Under the pieces are notes generated by a model, which was not told the DNA's origin, did not search any database, and saw only the letters and a program-made list of their open reading frames with translations. Below are positions 26,933 through 35,490 of a stretch of DNA of 64,000 nt, in pieces. Position numbers and translations under genes: made by a program. How positions within the stretch are numbered: position 1 is the first letter of the stretch; every line of letters starts with the position of its first letter. The stretch lies in NCBI GenBank assembly GCA_021793235.1, contig JAJYTD010000004.1, positions 145,005 through 209,004 on the forward strand, written 5' to 3'. Source of the stretch: Actinomycetes bacterium. GTDB taxonomy: Bacteria; Actinomycetota; Actinomycetes; Streptosporangiales; Streptosporangiaceae.

Positions 26933-26974
26933 CGGCCGGACCCTTCACCGCGGCCGCGGTGAAGGGTCCGGCCG
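26933..26974. terminator. Perfect 42-bp palindrome, bidirectional terminator
   Basis: Each arm is 21 bases (CGGCCGGACCCTTCACCGCGG and its exact complement) with no loop. It lies between the convergent osaB-like and PAS-GAF genes. A shorter GTCCGGCCGGCG hairpin overlaps its left side. No T-run is needed for termination in high-GC actinobacteria. A protein-binding role is possible. Confidence 0.6.
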
Positions 26975-26981
26975 CGGCCGC

Positions 26982-28232
26982 TCACCCGGTGGGGCGGGGC
27001 GGCAGCGCCAGCCCTATGTGCTCGCCGATCTCCTCGATCAGGCCGAGATCGGCGAGGCGGAACGAGCCCCGGTTGCTCCGCCGGATCAGCGTCAACGCGC
27101 CGCGCACACCGCGGCTTCCGCGCAGCGGCACGCACATCAGCGACCCCGCGCCCAACGCGCTGAGAACAGGTGCGCCCTCGCGGTCCTGCCCGAGCACGCC
27201 CTCGTCCTCGATCAACTGGCTGAGAACCGACTTCCCGGTGGTCAGCACGTCGCGCGGAACCGCAGAGCGCAGCGGGTCCAGCGACTCCAGGAGCCCGCGG
27301 CTGTCATCACCGGGCGGCCCGGCCACGATCGCGCGCCGCGCCTGCTCGGCGTTGTCGGGCAGGTCACAGATGTCGATGATCACCCAGTCCGCGTAGGAGT
27401 CGGCGAGCAGCGCGGCCGCGTCGTCCAGCGCCAGCGGCTGTCCGGCGCCGCCCGGTCCCGCACTGCGCAGCAGCAGGCGCGTCATCCTGGTCAGCACATC
27501 GAGACGGCGCGCGGCCAGTACGACGACCTGGTCCTCGACCTCGGATTCCAGCGGCGCGGGCCCTTCATCGCCCGCGTCGTTCAGCGGCGGCGACATCACC
27601 ACCAGGACCAGCGGAGCCGCCTCGGTCGGGACGTCCAACCGGGTGAGGGTCAGGTGTACGTCCTCGGCCCACCCGCGCTGCGCCAGCCGGGACTCGAACG
27701 AGGCGGATTCACCGCTTCGGATCACCGCGGCGAGCCAGGACCGCATGGCCGCTCGGCGGCGCAGATCCACGAAGTTGGAGAACGGCTTCCCGGTCAGGTA
27801 GCCGCTCGTACTGCCCAGCCGGTCGGCGCCGATCGCGTTGATCCTGCGGATGTAGCCCTCGTGGTCCAGTAGCACCACCGGCACGCTGAGCTCGGTGAAG
27901 ACCGAGCGCAGTACCGCACGCTCGTCGTCGCCGCCGGGGCGGCGTGGTGTGTGGGGCCCGTTGCCGGAGGTGAGGTGCTGTGCGCAGTCCTGGAGCAGGT
28001 GCTCGGCGAATCCGAGTTCGGCGAGCGCGGCTTCGGCCGTTCCGGCGGCGTCGTCGGGGTACATGGCGTGCGTGTTGCGCAGTGCCGCCGCCCGGTCGCT
28101 CAGCTCGGTGATCTGCCGCTGCAGATCTGCGGGATTCTCCGGCACGCTGGGGGCTCCATACTCCTGAGACGGTTCGGGCCTGTCCGCGACGTGCACTGAC
28201 GCGGTGCCCCGCATTGACGCTAACGCATGCAC
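26982..28232 (-). CDS. PAS-GAF sensor protein without an output domain
   Basis: 416 aa if ATG 28232 is used; that start includes a TTA codon at position 4, and ATG 28214 (MRGTASVH) is the alternative. A short coiled coil (~30-90) leads to a PAS domain (~105-215, VVLLDHEGYIRRINAIGADR) and a GAF domain (~225-405, ending RLADLGLIEEIGEHIGLAL). This is the sensor half of many actinobacterial SpoIIE phosphatases, but the phosphatase is missing and the frame ends cleanly. It may act as a stand-alone redox/ligand sensor that contacts neighbouring signalling proteins. It is divergent from the GAF-ANTAR gene and convergent with osaB. Confidence 0.75.
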   Translation of the reverse strand: MHALASMRGTASVHVADRPEPSQEYGAPSVPENPADLQRQITELSDRAAALRNTHAMYPDDAAGTAEAALAELGFAEHLLQDCAQHLTSGNGPHTPRRPGGDDERAVLRSVFTELSVPVVLLDHEGYIRRINAIGADRLGSTSGYLTGKPFSNFVDLRRRAAMRSWLAAVIRSGESASFESRLAQRGWAEDVHLTLTRLDVPTEAAPLVLVVMSPPLNDAGDEGPAPLESEVEDQVVVLAARRLDVLTRMTRLLLRSAGPGGAGQPLALDDAAALLADSYADWVIIDICDLPDNAEQARRAIVAGPPGDDSRGLLESLDPLRSAVPRDVLTTGKSVLSQLIEDEGVLGQDREGAPVLSALGAGSLMCVPLRGSRGVRGALTLIRRSNRGSFRLADLGLIEEIGEHIGLALPPRPTG

Positions 28233-28345
28233 GAGGTGCTCCGGATGGCGGTCGGCGGCGGCTACCGTGGAGCCGGGCCAATGCGGCCTATGCCGTGCCC
28301 GCGCCCAAGGCTGCGGGCACGGGGCCGGGAGGAGGGGGTGGGCCG

Positions 28346-29107
28346 ATGTGGACCGAACGCCTCGCGCGCGAAATCGGCATGCTCGGACAGGCGGACAACA
28401 GTACTCCGGAACGGGCGCTGGACCAGATGAGCACGGCCGCGGCGCGCGGTGTGCCCGGCTGTTCGGCGGCGCTCGTCGTCATCTGGCACGATGTCGGTCC
28501 CGGAGACGAGCGCTCCGAGGAGGTCGCCGGCCGCCACGTCGTCGTGGACTACGGCGCCTCCCATTCCGATCTGGCCACCGCCTTCGAGCACCAGTACACG
28601 ACCGACGAAGGGCCGACGGTCGAGGCGGTCCGCGAGATGCGGCCGGTGCATGTGGGCGATGTACTGCGTGAAGACCGATGGCCGAACTACACGAGTATGG
28701 CGGTGCAGTGCGGTGACCGCTCCTCCGTGACGTTCCCGTGCGAACTGGAGGGCGAGGTCGTGACGTTCGGGGTGCACGCGGGGCGGGCCGATGCCTTCGA
28801 CGCGGCCGTGATGGCTCCGCTCGTGGCGCTGCTGGCCGAGCACGCGGCGATGGCCCTGCACAGCGCGGGGCGCTATACCGACGTGGCGCGCGAGGCCGCG
28901 CACATGCGCCGCGCCATGTCCGTTCGTGCCGTCATCGACCAGGCGAAGGGGATCATCATGCACGCCCGCGGGTGCGATGCCGGTGAGGCGTTCGAAGAAC
29001 TGCGCAGGGTGGCCCAGCGCAACCGGATGAAGGTTGCGGATGTGGCACGCAGCCTGGTGTCGGAGCACGCTGCCAGTACCGCGCCGGGGGTTTCCCGCCG
29101 ATCTTGA
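28346..29107 (+). CDS. GAF-ANTAR domain protein (RNA-binding antiterminator type)
   Basis: 253 aa from ATG 28346, preceded by GGGAGGAGG; the frame is open to 28214, but that part is junk-like. The GAF domain covers ~15-165 (DEGPTVEAVREMRPVHVGDV, SSVTFPCELEGEVV). The C-terminal ANTAR domain (~185-240) shows VRAVIDQAKGIIMHARGCDA and RVAQRNRMKVADVARSLV. ANTAR domains bind paired RNA hexaloop hairpins and prevent termination. The stop codon lies inside a stem-loop repeat (29100-29155). Confidence 0.88.
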   Translation: MWTERLAREIGMLGQADNSTPERALDQMSTAAARGVPGCSAALVVIWHDVGPGDERSEEVAGRHVVVDYGASHSDLATAFEHQYTTDEGPTVEAVREMRPVHVGDVLREDRWPNYTSMAVQCGDRSSVTFPCELEGEVVTFGVHAGRADAFDAAVMAPLVALLAEHAAMALHSAGRYTDVAREAAHMRRAMSVRAVIDQAKGIIMHARGCDAGEAFEELRRVAQRNRMKVADVARSLVSEHAASTAPGVSRRS

Positions 29108-29155
29108 CGCTGTGCACGTGTGAGCCGCGTTTCAGACGTGCACAGCGCCAAGATC
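29100..29155. repeat. Stem-loop repeat family B, copy 1
   Basis: GATCTTGACGCTGTGCACGT at 29100-29119 pairs with the complementary arm at 29136-29155 with one mismatch, around a 16-base loop. The GAF-ANTAR stop (29105-29107) is inside the left arm. Related copies are at 62708-62762 and 63143-63190. It probably serves as the transcription terminator here. Confidence 0.7.
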
Positions 29156-29248
29156 ATTGGTGGTTATGGGGTGCTGGGGTTGGTTCGGTGGGTGGCTTTG
29201 TGGGGAAGCCGGGTGGGGCCGCTGTCGTGTTCGGGCTGCCTTGGTGTT

Positions 29249-29426
29249 TGCGGCAATGGGGGCCTTGTGAGCGCAGCGAGCAGGGACCAGCGTGCCGCTG
29301 AGCAGACCGGTACTTTTTTGGTGGCAGGGCCCCGGAAATCGTGGTGGCGGTCTGGCTTTTTGGTGCCGGGCGTGTGTGGCGGCAAGCTGGCATCCCTCGC
29401 TGCGCTCGGGATGCCCCATTGCCGCA
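29249..29426. repeat. ~178-bp dispersed repeat family A, copy 1
   Basis: Bounded by TGCGGCAATGGGG and CCCCATTGCCGCA (13-bp perfect terminal inverted repeats). Inner arms (GAGCGCAGCGAG.. and ..CTCGCTGCGCTC) extend the symmetry, so the RNA could fold into a long hairpin. It is inverted relative to copy 3 (63256). Short open frames across it are not supported as genes. The rest of the 29108-29628 gap has no gene. Confidence 0.85.
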
Positions 29427-29628
29427 GCCCCCGCGATGGCCCCGTCGGCATAGAAGCGTCAGCGCGGAAGGAGCCGTATCGGTGCGGTGACGGCCGGGAA
29501 CCGAATCTGTCCGCATGCCGCCCGTGGGGTTAGGGTTGGCGGATGGAGTCCCCAACCTGTTCGAGCACGATCCGGCGACCAGGGCAGCCGGATCCTGCGG
29601 GCGTGCCCGGTGCCCGAGGAGCGTGAGC

Positions 29629-29979
29629 GTGTCGGCCGATATCTCGATCCGCACCGAAGGCGACGTGGTGGTGGTCACCCCGGCGGGTGACCTCGATGCG
29701 GTCACCTCGCCCGGCCTCGCCGCGGTCCTGGAACCGATCCTCGGCGCCGAGGATCCGTGTCGGGGCGTGGTGATCGATTTCTCCAAGGTGGGCTTCTGCG
29801 ACTCCCGCTGTATCGGCGTCCTCGTGTCGTCCTATCGCCACGCGCGCGACCGGGGCATCGGCCTCGCGGTCTCGGCCCCCCAGCGCACCGTTCACCGGCT
29901 CTTTGCGATCGCTGGAATCGACCAGGTCATCACCATCGAGGACGACACCCAAGACGCAATGGAAACCGTCCTGGCCTGA
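29629..29979 (+). CDS. STAS-domain anti-anti-sigma factor (RsbV/SpoIIAA type)
   Basis: 116 aa from GTG 29629 with CGAGGA eight bases upstream; the GTG at 29623 is an alternative with poor spacing. The whole protein is one STAS domain (EGDVVVVTPAGDLDAVTSPG, GVVIDFSKVGFCDSRCIGVL). S59 in CDSRC is the probable phosphorylation site for an RsbW-type kinase. It should take part in partner switching; candidate partners in the window are the HATPase proteins at 30148 (convergent neighbour), 19402 and 15080. Confidence 0.9.
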   Translation: MSADISIRTEGDVVVVTPAGDLDAVTSPGLAAVLEPILGAEDPCRGVVIDFSKVGFCDSRCIGVLVSSYRHARDRGIGLAVSAPQRTVHRLFAIAGIDQVITIEDDTQDAMETVLA

Positions 29980-30147
29980 GGCGCCCCATTGCCGCTGGAC
30001 ATATCGGTCACCTGGGCGGCGTTCCTGGGTGATCTGAAGGCTGACGGCTTCTAGTCCCCACTTAGTCCCACTCGGCTTCTTCGTCCCCTTGCCGCTGCTG
30101 CTTGGCGCGCGCGTCCGAGGCGAGCCGGCCGTGGACAGGGAACACGG

Positions 30148-31095
30148 TCATCTTCCGGTGCGGAAGTGCAGGCGGATGCGGGATCCGTGGGGGCCGCCGC
30201 TGACCTCCATGAAATCGCAGAGCTGGCGGGTGATCCACAGGCCGTATCCGCGCGAGCTGAGCGGGTCGGTCGGGAAGTAGCCGCTGAGCGGGTCGGTGAG
30301 GTCGCCGCGCTCGTCGAAGACATCGCAGACGATCCACTCGGCCGAGCGCCACAGGGTGATCGTGCCTTTGCCCGCGCCGTGCTCCAAGACGTTGGCGGCC
30401 AGTTCGTTCACCGCCGTCACCAGGTCGCCGACACGGTCCCGGGGGAGGTCGGTCGATTCTGCCAAGGCGCCGATGTCCTCGCGTAGCGAGGGCAGGTCCG
30501 AGCGGATGTCCAGGGACCGCGGGACACCCGCCGGAACAGGCAGCGGCCGTGCGATGTCGGGTGCGCTGAACGCCGCCGGGTCCTGGTGGTCGGGGCTGGG
30601 GACCTCGCCTTCACGGGTGAGCAGCAGGGGATGGGTGCGCCGCACGGTCTCCCGGACGGCGGGCGGAGCCACCCGTATGTCGTGCAGGCATATCAGGTGC
30701 AGTCGCGCACCGGCCAGCACAGTAGGCAGTACCGATTCCAACCGGTGCCACTCGCGCAGCTGGACAGGATCCCGCGCGGGCAGTACCGGCTCGCCGATGA
30801 CCGTGGTACGGCGCGTTTTCGACCTCTGCGCCAGTCGGTGCAGTGCCGCGAGGGCGCGGCCGGGGGCGTCGTAGAGGTCGCTGCGGGCAGCAAAGAGCAC
30901 AGAGGCGCGTTCGTGGCCGTGGAGCCTGGGCCCCAGCGCGGCACGGGTCGCGGGGGCCACTGCCATAACGACCTCTCCGCCGTCGCTGACAGCGGACCGG
31001 ACCCAGGGCAGGACCAGGTCGTGCAGGTCCGTGTCCGATTCGAAGAACACTCCGCGGTGCTCGAATCCTCCTGCGGCCGCCGATTCCGCGGTCAT
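30148..31095 (-). CDS. MEDS-domain plus RsbW-like ATPase protein
   Basis: 315 aa. The N-terminal ~165 residues look like a MEDS sensor domain (FEHRGVFFESDTDLHDLVLP, HLICLHDIRVAPPAVRETV). The C-terminus is an RsbW-like ATPase (N-box LVTAVNELAANVLEHG, G-box SSRGYGLWITRQLCDF) without a phospho-accepting His. Such proteins are anti-sigma or anti-regulator kinases that sense small molecules; MEDS proteins are known from methanogen/actinobacterial sensory pathways. It is convergent with the STAS gene, a natural phosphorylation target. Confidence 0.82.
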   Translation of the reverse strand: MTAESAAAGGFEHRGVFFESDTDLHDLVLPWVRSAVSDGGEVVMAVAPATRAALGPRLHGHERASVLFAARSDLYDAPGRALAALHRLAQRSKTRRTTVIGEPVLPARDPVQLREWHRLESVLPTVLAGARLHLICLHDIRVAPPAVRETVRRTHPLLLTREGEVPSPDHQDPAAFSAPDIARPLPVPAGVPRSLDIRSDLPSLREDIGALAESTDLPRDRVGDLVTAVNELAANVLEHGAGKGTITLWRSAEWIVCDVFDERGDLTDPLSGYFPTDPLSSRGYGLWITRQLCDFMEVSGGPHGSRIRLHFRTGR

Positions 31096-31173
31096 CGTCT
31101 CATCCCGGGCGTCCTTTCCAGCCTGAGCTGAATTCGACCGGTGTGCGCGGCACCCGGAACCGGTATGCCGACG

Positions 31174-31194
31174 GGGCGGTCCGCTGGACCGCCC
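31174..31194 (-). terminator. Hairpin after the glycosyltransferase gene
   Basis: GGGCGGTCC, a three-base loop and GGACCGCCC form a perfect 9-bp stem 10 bases past the glycosyltransferase stop. There is no U-tract. It probably ends that leftward transcript. Confidence 0.5.
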
Positions 31195-31203
31195 TGCCGC
31201 GCC

Positions 31204-32454
31204 CTAGTGTGCATCATCTCCTGCCGCGAGGGGTAGGGCGTCCTCCTGCGGGCAGGCGTGCGCGTAGACGCGTTCGGTTTCGGCGGCCACGCGCTGCCAG
31301 GTGAACCTGGATTCCGCGCGGTCGGCTCCCGCGATTCCGTAGGCGGCGCGCATCGTGCTCCCGCTGGACGTCAGCCCGTGCAGGGCGCGGGCGATCGTGT
31401 TGGGCCCGACGCTGCGCAGCAGTACACCGGTTGTTCCGTGCAGTACGGCGCCGGGGATGCTGCCGCTGGCTTTGCCGATGATGGGCAGCCCGCACGCCAT
31501 CGCCTCCAGCACGGCACCGCCGTACGGGTCGTAGGGGGCGGCGGAGACGTAGACGTCGGCGGAGCGCAGCAGCTTCGGCAGCTCCTTGCGGTCGATGGGG
31601 CCGGTCAGGGTGACACGGTCGTCCACACCGGCCTCCTTGGCCAGGAATTTCAGGCGGCCGGCGTCCTCGTCGAGCGCGAGTTCCACCGGAGCGGGGTCGG
31701 CCACGATCGCCAGTTCGGCGTCGGGGAGCCGGGTCAGGGCCTCGATCAGTACATCGGCGCCGCTGCCGGAAGCCAGCCCCGTCACAGAGATGATGCGGGT
31801 CCGCTCGCCGCGGCGGCTGTGCCAGGGTTCCGCGGTGGTGCTGCCCTCGACACTGAAGTGGTCGGTGTCCACACCGAAGGGCACCACGCTGACACGCCCG
31901 CGCGGCACTCCCATGCGGGCCAGCTCGAACCGCTGGTCGGCGGAGTTGACCACGATGGCGTCGGCCCGCCCGGCGATCGCCGCCTCCATGCGGGCACGGT
32001 CAGGGTACTTGGGCAGGCCCGCGCGTTGTTCGGCGACGTTGAGCGAGTGGAAGGTCTGCACGATCGGCGGCGCGGACCCGTTTTCGCGGGTGTCGCGGGC
32101 CGCGGACAGTGCGGCCAGTCCGCTGGTCCAGCCGAACGCGTGCACGACATCGGGGCCGCTGTCGACCAAGCGGTCCTTCAGCGCGGTGGCGAAGGCACCG
32201 GTGTGGTCGGCGGCCCGGTCCGCGGTGACAGCGCTTTCGGGACCGGCCGCGATGTGCTCGACGTTGACGCCGCGCCCCATACGGGAGCGGTCCGGTAGGT
32301 CGGGGGCGTTCCTGCGGGAGAAGACGGTGACGCGGTGGCCGCGCTTGGCGAGGTGCCGTGAGATGGCGGAGATGTGGACGCTTTCACCGCAGGTCGGTTC
32401 CCCCTTGTGGGCGGAGAGGGGATTGGTGTGTTCGGCGATCAGGGCGATCTTCAC
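31204..32454 (-). CDS. Group 1/GT4-family glycosyltransferase
   Basis: 416 aa from GTG 32454, with GAGGAG six bases upstream. It begins KIALIAEHTNPLSAHKGEPT, followed by ESVHISAISRHLAKRGHRV, the N-terminal GT4 Rossmann fold. The donor-binding E-x7-E region is visible in DPYGGAVLEAMACGLPIIGK, followed by GSIPGAVLHGTTGVLL. GT4 enzymes use nucleotide-sugar donors for glycolipid, wall or trehalose-type products. The N-terminal HKGEP/CGESVH pattern recalls actinobacterial glycogen/mycothiol-like transferases, but the acceptor is unknown. It is divergent from the SDR-like gene. Confidence 0.8.
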   Translation of the reverse strand: MKIALIAEHTNPLSAHKGEPTCGESVHISAISRHLAKRGHRVTVFSRRNAPDLPDRSRMGRGVNVEHIAAGPESAVTADRAADHTGAFATALKDRLVDSGPDVVHAFGWTSGLAALSAARDTRENGSAPPIVQTFHSLNVAEQRAGLPKYPDRARMEAAIAGRADAIVVNSADQRFELARMGVPRGRVSVVPFGVDTDHFSVEGSTTAEPWHSRRGERTRIISVTGLASGSGADVLIEALTRLPDAELAIVADPAPVELALDEDAGRLKFLAKEAGVDDRVTLTGPIDRKELPKLLRSADVYVSAAPYDPYGGAVLEAMACGLPIIGKASGSIPGAVLHGTTGVLLRSVGPNTIARALHGLTSSGSTMRAAYGIAGADRAESRFTWQRVAAETERVYAHACPQEDALPLAAGDDAH

Positions 32455-32688
32455 GTAGTGCTCCTCGTGGTGGGACGACGACCTGGTGCCTTCGCCTGAG
32501 TCCACCCGTAGGGCTGGGCCTGCTGGGAAAGGGATTCCGGGCGGCAGCGGATCCGGAACAGCTTTCCGAACAGGCCCTGCTCTGTCCGCCGCGGTGGCAG
32601 CGGCAAAAAGGCGAGTGAGGGGGCCCGGACGAACGGGTGGACAGGCGAGCGGCCAGGAAGGAGAGAGAAGAGAAGAAAGGGAGGACGC

Positions 32689-32805
32689 ATGAGAATCACA
32701 CCAATGGTCGTTCGCCAGAAAACGAATGCGCTGCCCGTCCGGCGGCGAAGCCGGGGCGCGAACGCGCGAAGAACGTGGTGTGTCTGCGTCTTAGACACCC
32801 AGTAG
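32689..32805 (+). CDS. Possible 38-aa peptide or leader ORF
   Basis: ATG 32689 has a strong, purine-rich GGGAGGACGC just upstream. The frame encodes a basic 38-residue peptide (MRITPMVVRQKTNALPVRRR.., ending WCVCVLDTQ) and includes a rare TTA codon three codons before its final Gln. It lies ~170 bp before the SDR-like gene in the 519-bp gap 32455-32973, which otherwise holds no gene that I can see. It may be a leader peptide or simply chance; no family is recognised. Confidence 0.3.
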   Translation: MRITPMVVRQKTNALPVRRRSRGANARRTWCVCVLDTQ

Positions 32806-32973
32806 GGCTATTCTGCCAGACCGTTCCCGCGCCGGACAACAGTGCTGTGACGTGCCGGTATGTGAGCCCGGGGACAGCGGGCGCAGTCGGGTGGTGTTTG
32901 CGCTGGTGCGTCAGGGGCACGGTGGGCGGCGATGGAAGACACGAAATGCGACATATGAGGACGGAGGGTAAAG

Positions 32974-33846
32974 ATGAGCGGGCGTCCACCCGGGCGGGCG
33001 CCGGGCCGCGGCGCGTTGCGGAACGCGGTGCCGGACCCACTGCCCGATTACTCTGCGGGAAGAGTGCTGCCGGGCAGGCGTGTCCTGGTCGCCGGAGGCA
33101 TCGGGGAAGGGCACGGCCGGGCGGTCGCGGTCGCACTGGCCAAGGAGGGCGCGGCCGTCGCCGTCGCCGACTCCACGGGGCGCGCCGGCCTCCCCCCGGG
33201 TGCGTGGCCGCTGACAGGCCATGCCGAAGACGGCCCGGTGGCCGCCACCGGCCGACTGCTCTCGGAGCTGGGCGCGTGTTCTTTGGCGCTCCACTGTGAT
33301 CTGCTCAATGAGAGCGACTGCCGGGGCGCGGCGGCGCATACCGCACTGGAGTTCGGGGCCATCGACACGCTCGCCATCTGCGCCAGGACCGAGTCCGGTG
33401 CGGGCGGTCCGTTGTCCGGCGCCGGCGGCTACGGGGGGTACGCCCCGCGCATGCCCCTCCACAGCGTTCTGTGGCTGGTGCGGGCCGCGCAGGTGTTCAT
33501 GGCCGAGGGGGCGTCAGTCGTTCTCATGGGGCCGGAAGCCGACCGCTCGGGCCCGTCGGATCCGCTGGACGCCGCAGCGGGGGCCTCAGGTGCCGCGGGC
33601 CTGACCCGTTCCCTGGCGAAAGCGCTCCAGGGGCGCGGTGTCCGCGTCAACTGCGTGGTTCCGGGGCTCGACGGTCCCGGTGATATCGCGGCCGCATACG
33701 TTGATCTCGCAGGTCCGAGCGGCCGCCACGGAACCGGCGGGGTACTGCCTGTCGCGGAGGTTCTGCGCACGCGGATCTGCGCGGCTCCGAACGGCGGGCG
33801 AGGCACTCGCGATGAAGGTGTCCGAAACCGTACCTTTGGAGAGTGA
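32974..33846 (+). CDS. Degenerate short-chain dehydrogenase/reductase-like protein
   Basis: 290 aa from ATG 32974 with GGAGGG upstream. The N-terminal dinucleotide fold reads RRVLVAGGIGEGHGRAVAVA (Gly-rich, close to GxxxGxG), and the SDR end appears as GLTRSLAKALQGRGVRVNCV. The usual catalytic YxxxK is missing: that segment reads LDAAAGASGAAGLTR. So it probably binds a nucleotide but does not perform standard SDR chemistry. It lies between a glycosyltransferase and a PP2C gene with no obvious pathway partner. Confidence 0.7.
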   Translation: MSGRPPGRAPGRGALRNAVPDPLPDYSAGRVLPGRRVLVAGGIGEGHGRAVAVALAKEGAAVAVADSTGRAGLPPGAWPLTGHAEDGPVAATGRLLSELGACSLALHCDLLNESDCRGAAAHTALEFGAIDTLAICARTESGAGGPLSGAGGYGGYAPRMPLHSVLWLVRAAQVFMAEGASVVLMGPEADRSGPSDPLDAAAGASGAAGLTRSLAKALQGRGVRVNCVVPGLDGPGDIAAAYVDLAGPSGRHGTGGVLPVAEVLRTRICAAPNGGRGTRDEGVRNRTFGE

Positions 33847-34021
33847 AACTCGCGCGGTAACTGCGCATCAGGGCGTTTTCCGTCATGATGTACGCGGATT
33901 TTGACCACGATCAGCGGTCCACCGATACGGTTGCATGATCAACGCGCTTCGGCCGCCGTCCGGACGAGGCGCCGGTTGGGACCATTCGGCGGGTGCTGCC
34001 GACGAAACGGGAGGTAGGCGT

Positions 34022-34783
34022 ATGGGTGTCGCTGGCGGGGAAGTCACGGTCACAGCCCTAACGCACCGAGGCGCTGTACGTCCGGCGAACGAAGACGCCG
34101 TGGTCATGGGGCCGCTCACCATTGCCAGCGCGAGTATGGCGATGCCGGTCCGGTGCGTGCTGCCGGTGAGCGAGCCGGTGATCCTCGCCGTGGCCGACGG
34201 GCTCGGCGGACACGCCGCCGGTGAGATCGCCTCAGAACACGCGGTCCACCGCATGGCCGAGATGAGCCCTCGGCTGTCCTCTCCCGACGACGTCGGCGTC
34301 CTCCTGAAGAACATCGACGAGGAGATCAAGGACCACGCCACCCAGCACGCCGAGTTCTCCGGGATGGGGACGACCGTAGCGGGGATGCTGCTGAACAACG
34401 ACGGGAACTTCTGGTTCAACGTCGGCGACTCGCGCACCTACCGGTTGGAGGGGACGCGACTGCGGCAGCTCTCGCAGGACGACTCCCCGCCTCTGCCCCC
34501 GTCGGAGGACGGCAAGCCCGTCACCACGAATTTCATCACCCAGTCGCTCGGCGGCAGCGGGGCGACGGCGATGGTCCCGCACGTGGGCCGCGACCACGAT
34601 CCCGACCCGAGCACGTGGCTCATGTGCAGCGACGGCCTCTCCGACCTGGTGGCGCTGGAGGACATGGAGCAGATCATCGCCGAGGCCGGCAGCGACGAGG
34701 TCGCCGTGCACGCCCTCTGGCAGGCCGCCATGGAGGGCTCCGGCCGCGACAACATCAGCATTCTCCTCGCCCGCCGCGTCTGA
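34022..34783 (+). CDS. PP2C-family Ser/Thr protein phosphatase
   Basis: 253 aa from ATG 34022 (GGGAGG upstream); the frame is open to 33935. All metal-binding motifs of the PPM family are present: RPANEDAVVMG, VADGLGGHAAGE, GMGTTVAGMLL, FNVGDSRTYRL, MCSDGLSDLV and GRDNISILLA. It is soluble and has no membrane or FHA segment. It probably reverses Ser/Thr phosphorylation by a protein kinase encoded elsewhere. Confidence 0.92.
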   Translation: MGVAGGEVTVTALTHRGAVRPANEDAVVMGPLTIASASMAMPVRCVLPVSEPVILAVADGLGGHAAGEIASEHAVHRMAEMSPRLSSPDDVGVLLKNIDEEIKDHATQHAEFSGMGTTVAGMLLNNDGNFWFNVGDSRTYRLEGTRLRQLSQDDSPPLPPSEDGKPVTTNFITQSLGGSGATAMVPHVGRDHDPDPSTWLMCSDGLSDLVALEDMEQIIAEAGSDEVAVHALWQAAMEGSGRDNISILLARRV

Positions 34784-34875
34784 TAGCGGGCAGCGGGAAC
34801 GCGCGGCAGGCGCTCGGATGCGCCATCGCGGCGACCCGGGAGCACTACCCCGGGCCGCCCCTCTGCGATGTGGCC

Positions 34876-35490
34876 CTATGCGCCGTCTGATCCGCCGGGC
34901 CGGTTGCGCATCCGTACGATCAGGATGATGACCAGCGCGAGGATGGCGATCCCGCCGACGACGCCGGCGACCGGGCCGAACGCCGACATCGGATCCGCTG
35001 TGCTCGTGTCCCCGGGGGATGCCTCCGCCTCATCCGAGCCCTGCGCGTCCGCTGGTGCGGACTCCTGTGCCGACTCTTCCGCGGGCTCCTCGGGGACGGC
35101 CTCCTCAGTGAGCGTGAACGCCATCTCCTCCTCGATCGGGTGCCCGTCAGCGGAGACGATCCGGTAGCCGACGGTGTACTCGCCGGCGGTCTCCAGCGGC
35201 TGCAGCGCGACCGACGCTGTGTTGCCGTCGACCTCGACATCGCCGTCCTCGTAGGTCGCATCGTCTGGACCGGTGACCACGATGGTGTTGTTGCCCTCGC
35301 CCACGTCGGCGTTGAAGGTGAGAACGACCTCTTCAGGCGCGCTGTCGAGTTCGGCGCCGTCTTCAGGGGAGGAGTCGATGAGGGTGTTGTGCGCGAGGGC
35401 GGGGGAAGCGGCCCCGAACCCCAGGAGCAGGGCGGCCGAGAGCGAGCCGATCAGTACGGCGCCGCGCCGCGCCGTGAATGTGTGCGTCAT
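34876..35490 (-). CDS. CopC-domain exported protein with C-terminal membrane anchor
   Basis: 204 aa from ATG 35490. A Sec signal peptide (MTHTFTARRGAVLIGSLSAA..) is cleaved near SPALA-HNTL, leaving the N-terminal His that CopC proteins use for Cu(II). The Ig-like CopC domain follows (SSPEDGAELDSAPEEVVLTF; SADGHPIEEEMAFTL keeps the second His). An acidic Glu/Ala linker leads to one membrane helix (VAGVVGGIAILALVIILIV) and a short basic tail. Similar proteins bind periplasmic copper; no CopD partner is fused or adjacent. Confidence 0.85.
   Translation of the reverse strand: MTHTFTARRGAVLIGSLSAALLLGFGAASPALAHNTLIDSSPEDGAELDSAPEEVVLTFNADVGEGNNTIVVTGPDDATYEDGDVEVDGNTASVALQPLETAGEYTVGYRIVSADGHPIEEEMAFTLTEEAVPEEPAEESAQESAPADAQGSDEAEASPGDTSTADPMSAFGPVAGVVGGIAILALVIILIVRMRNRPGGSDGA

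Noticed and set aside
29132..29451. Short ORFs across the family A repeat (also at 54691-54996 and 63155-63637)
   Set aside because: Frames recur only because the DNA repeat recurs; no RBS and no consistent start or end.
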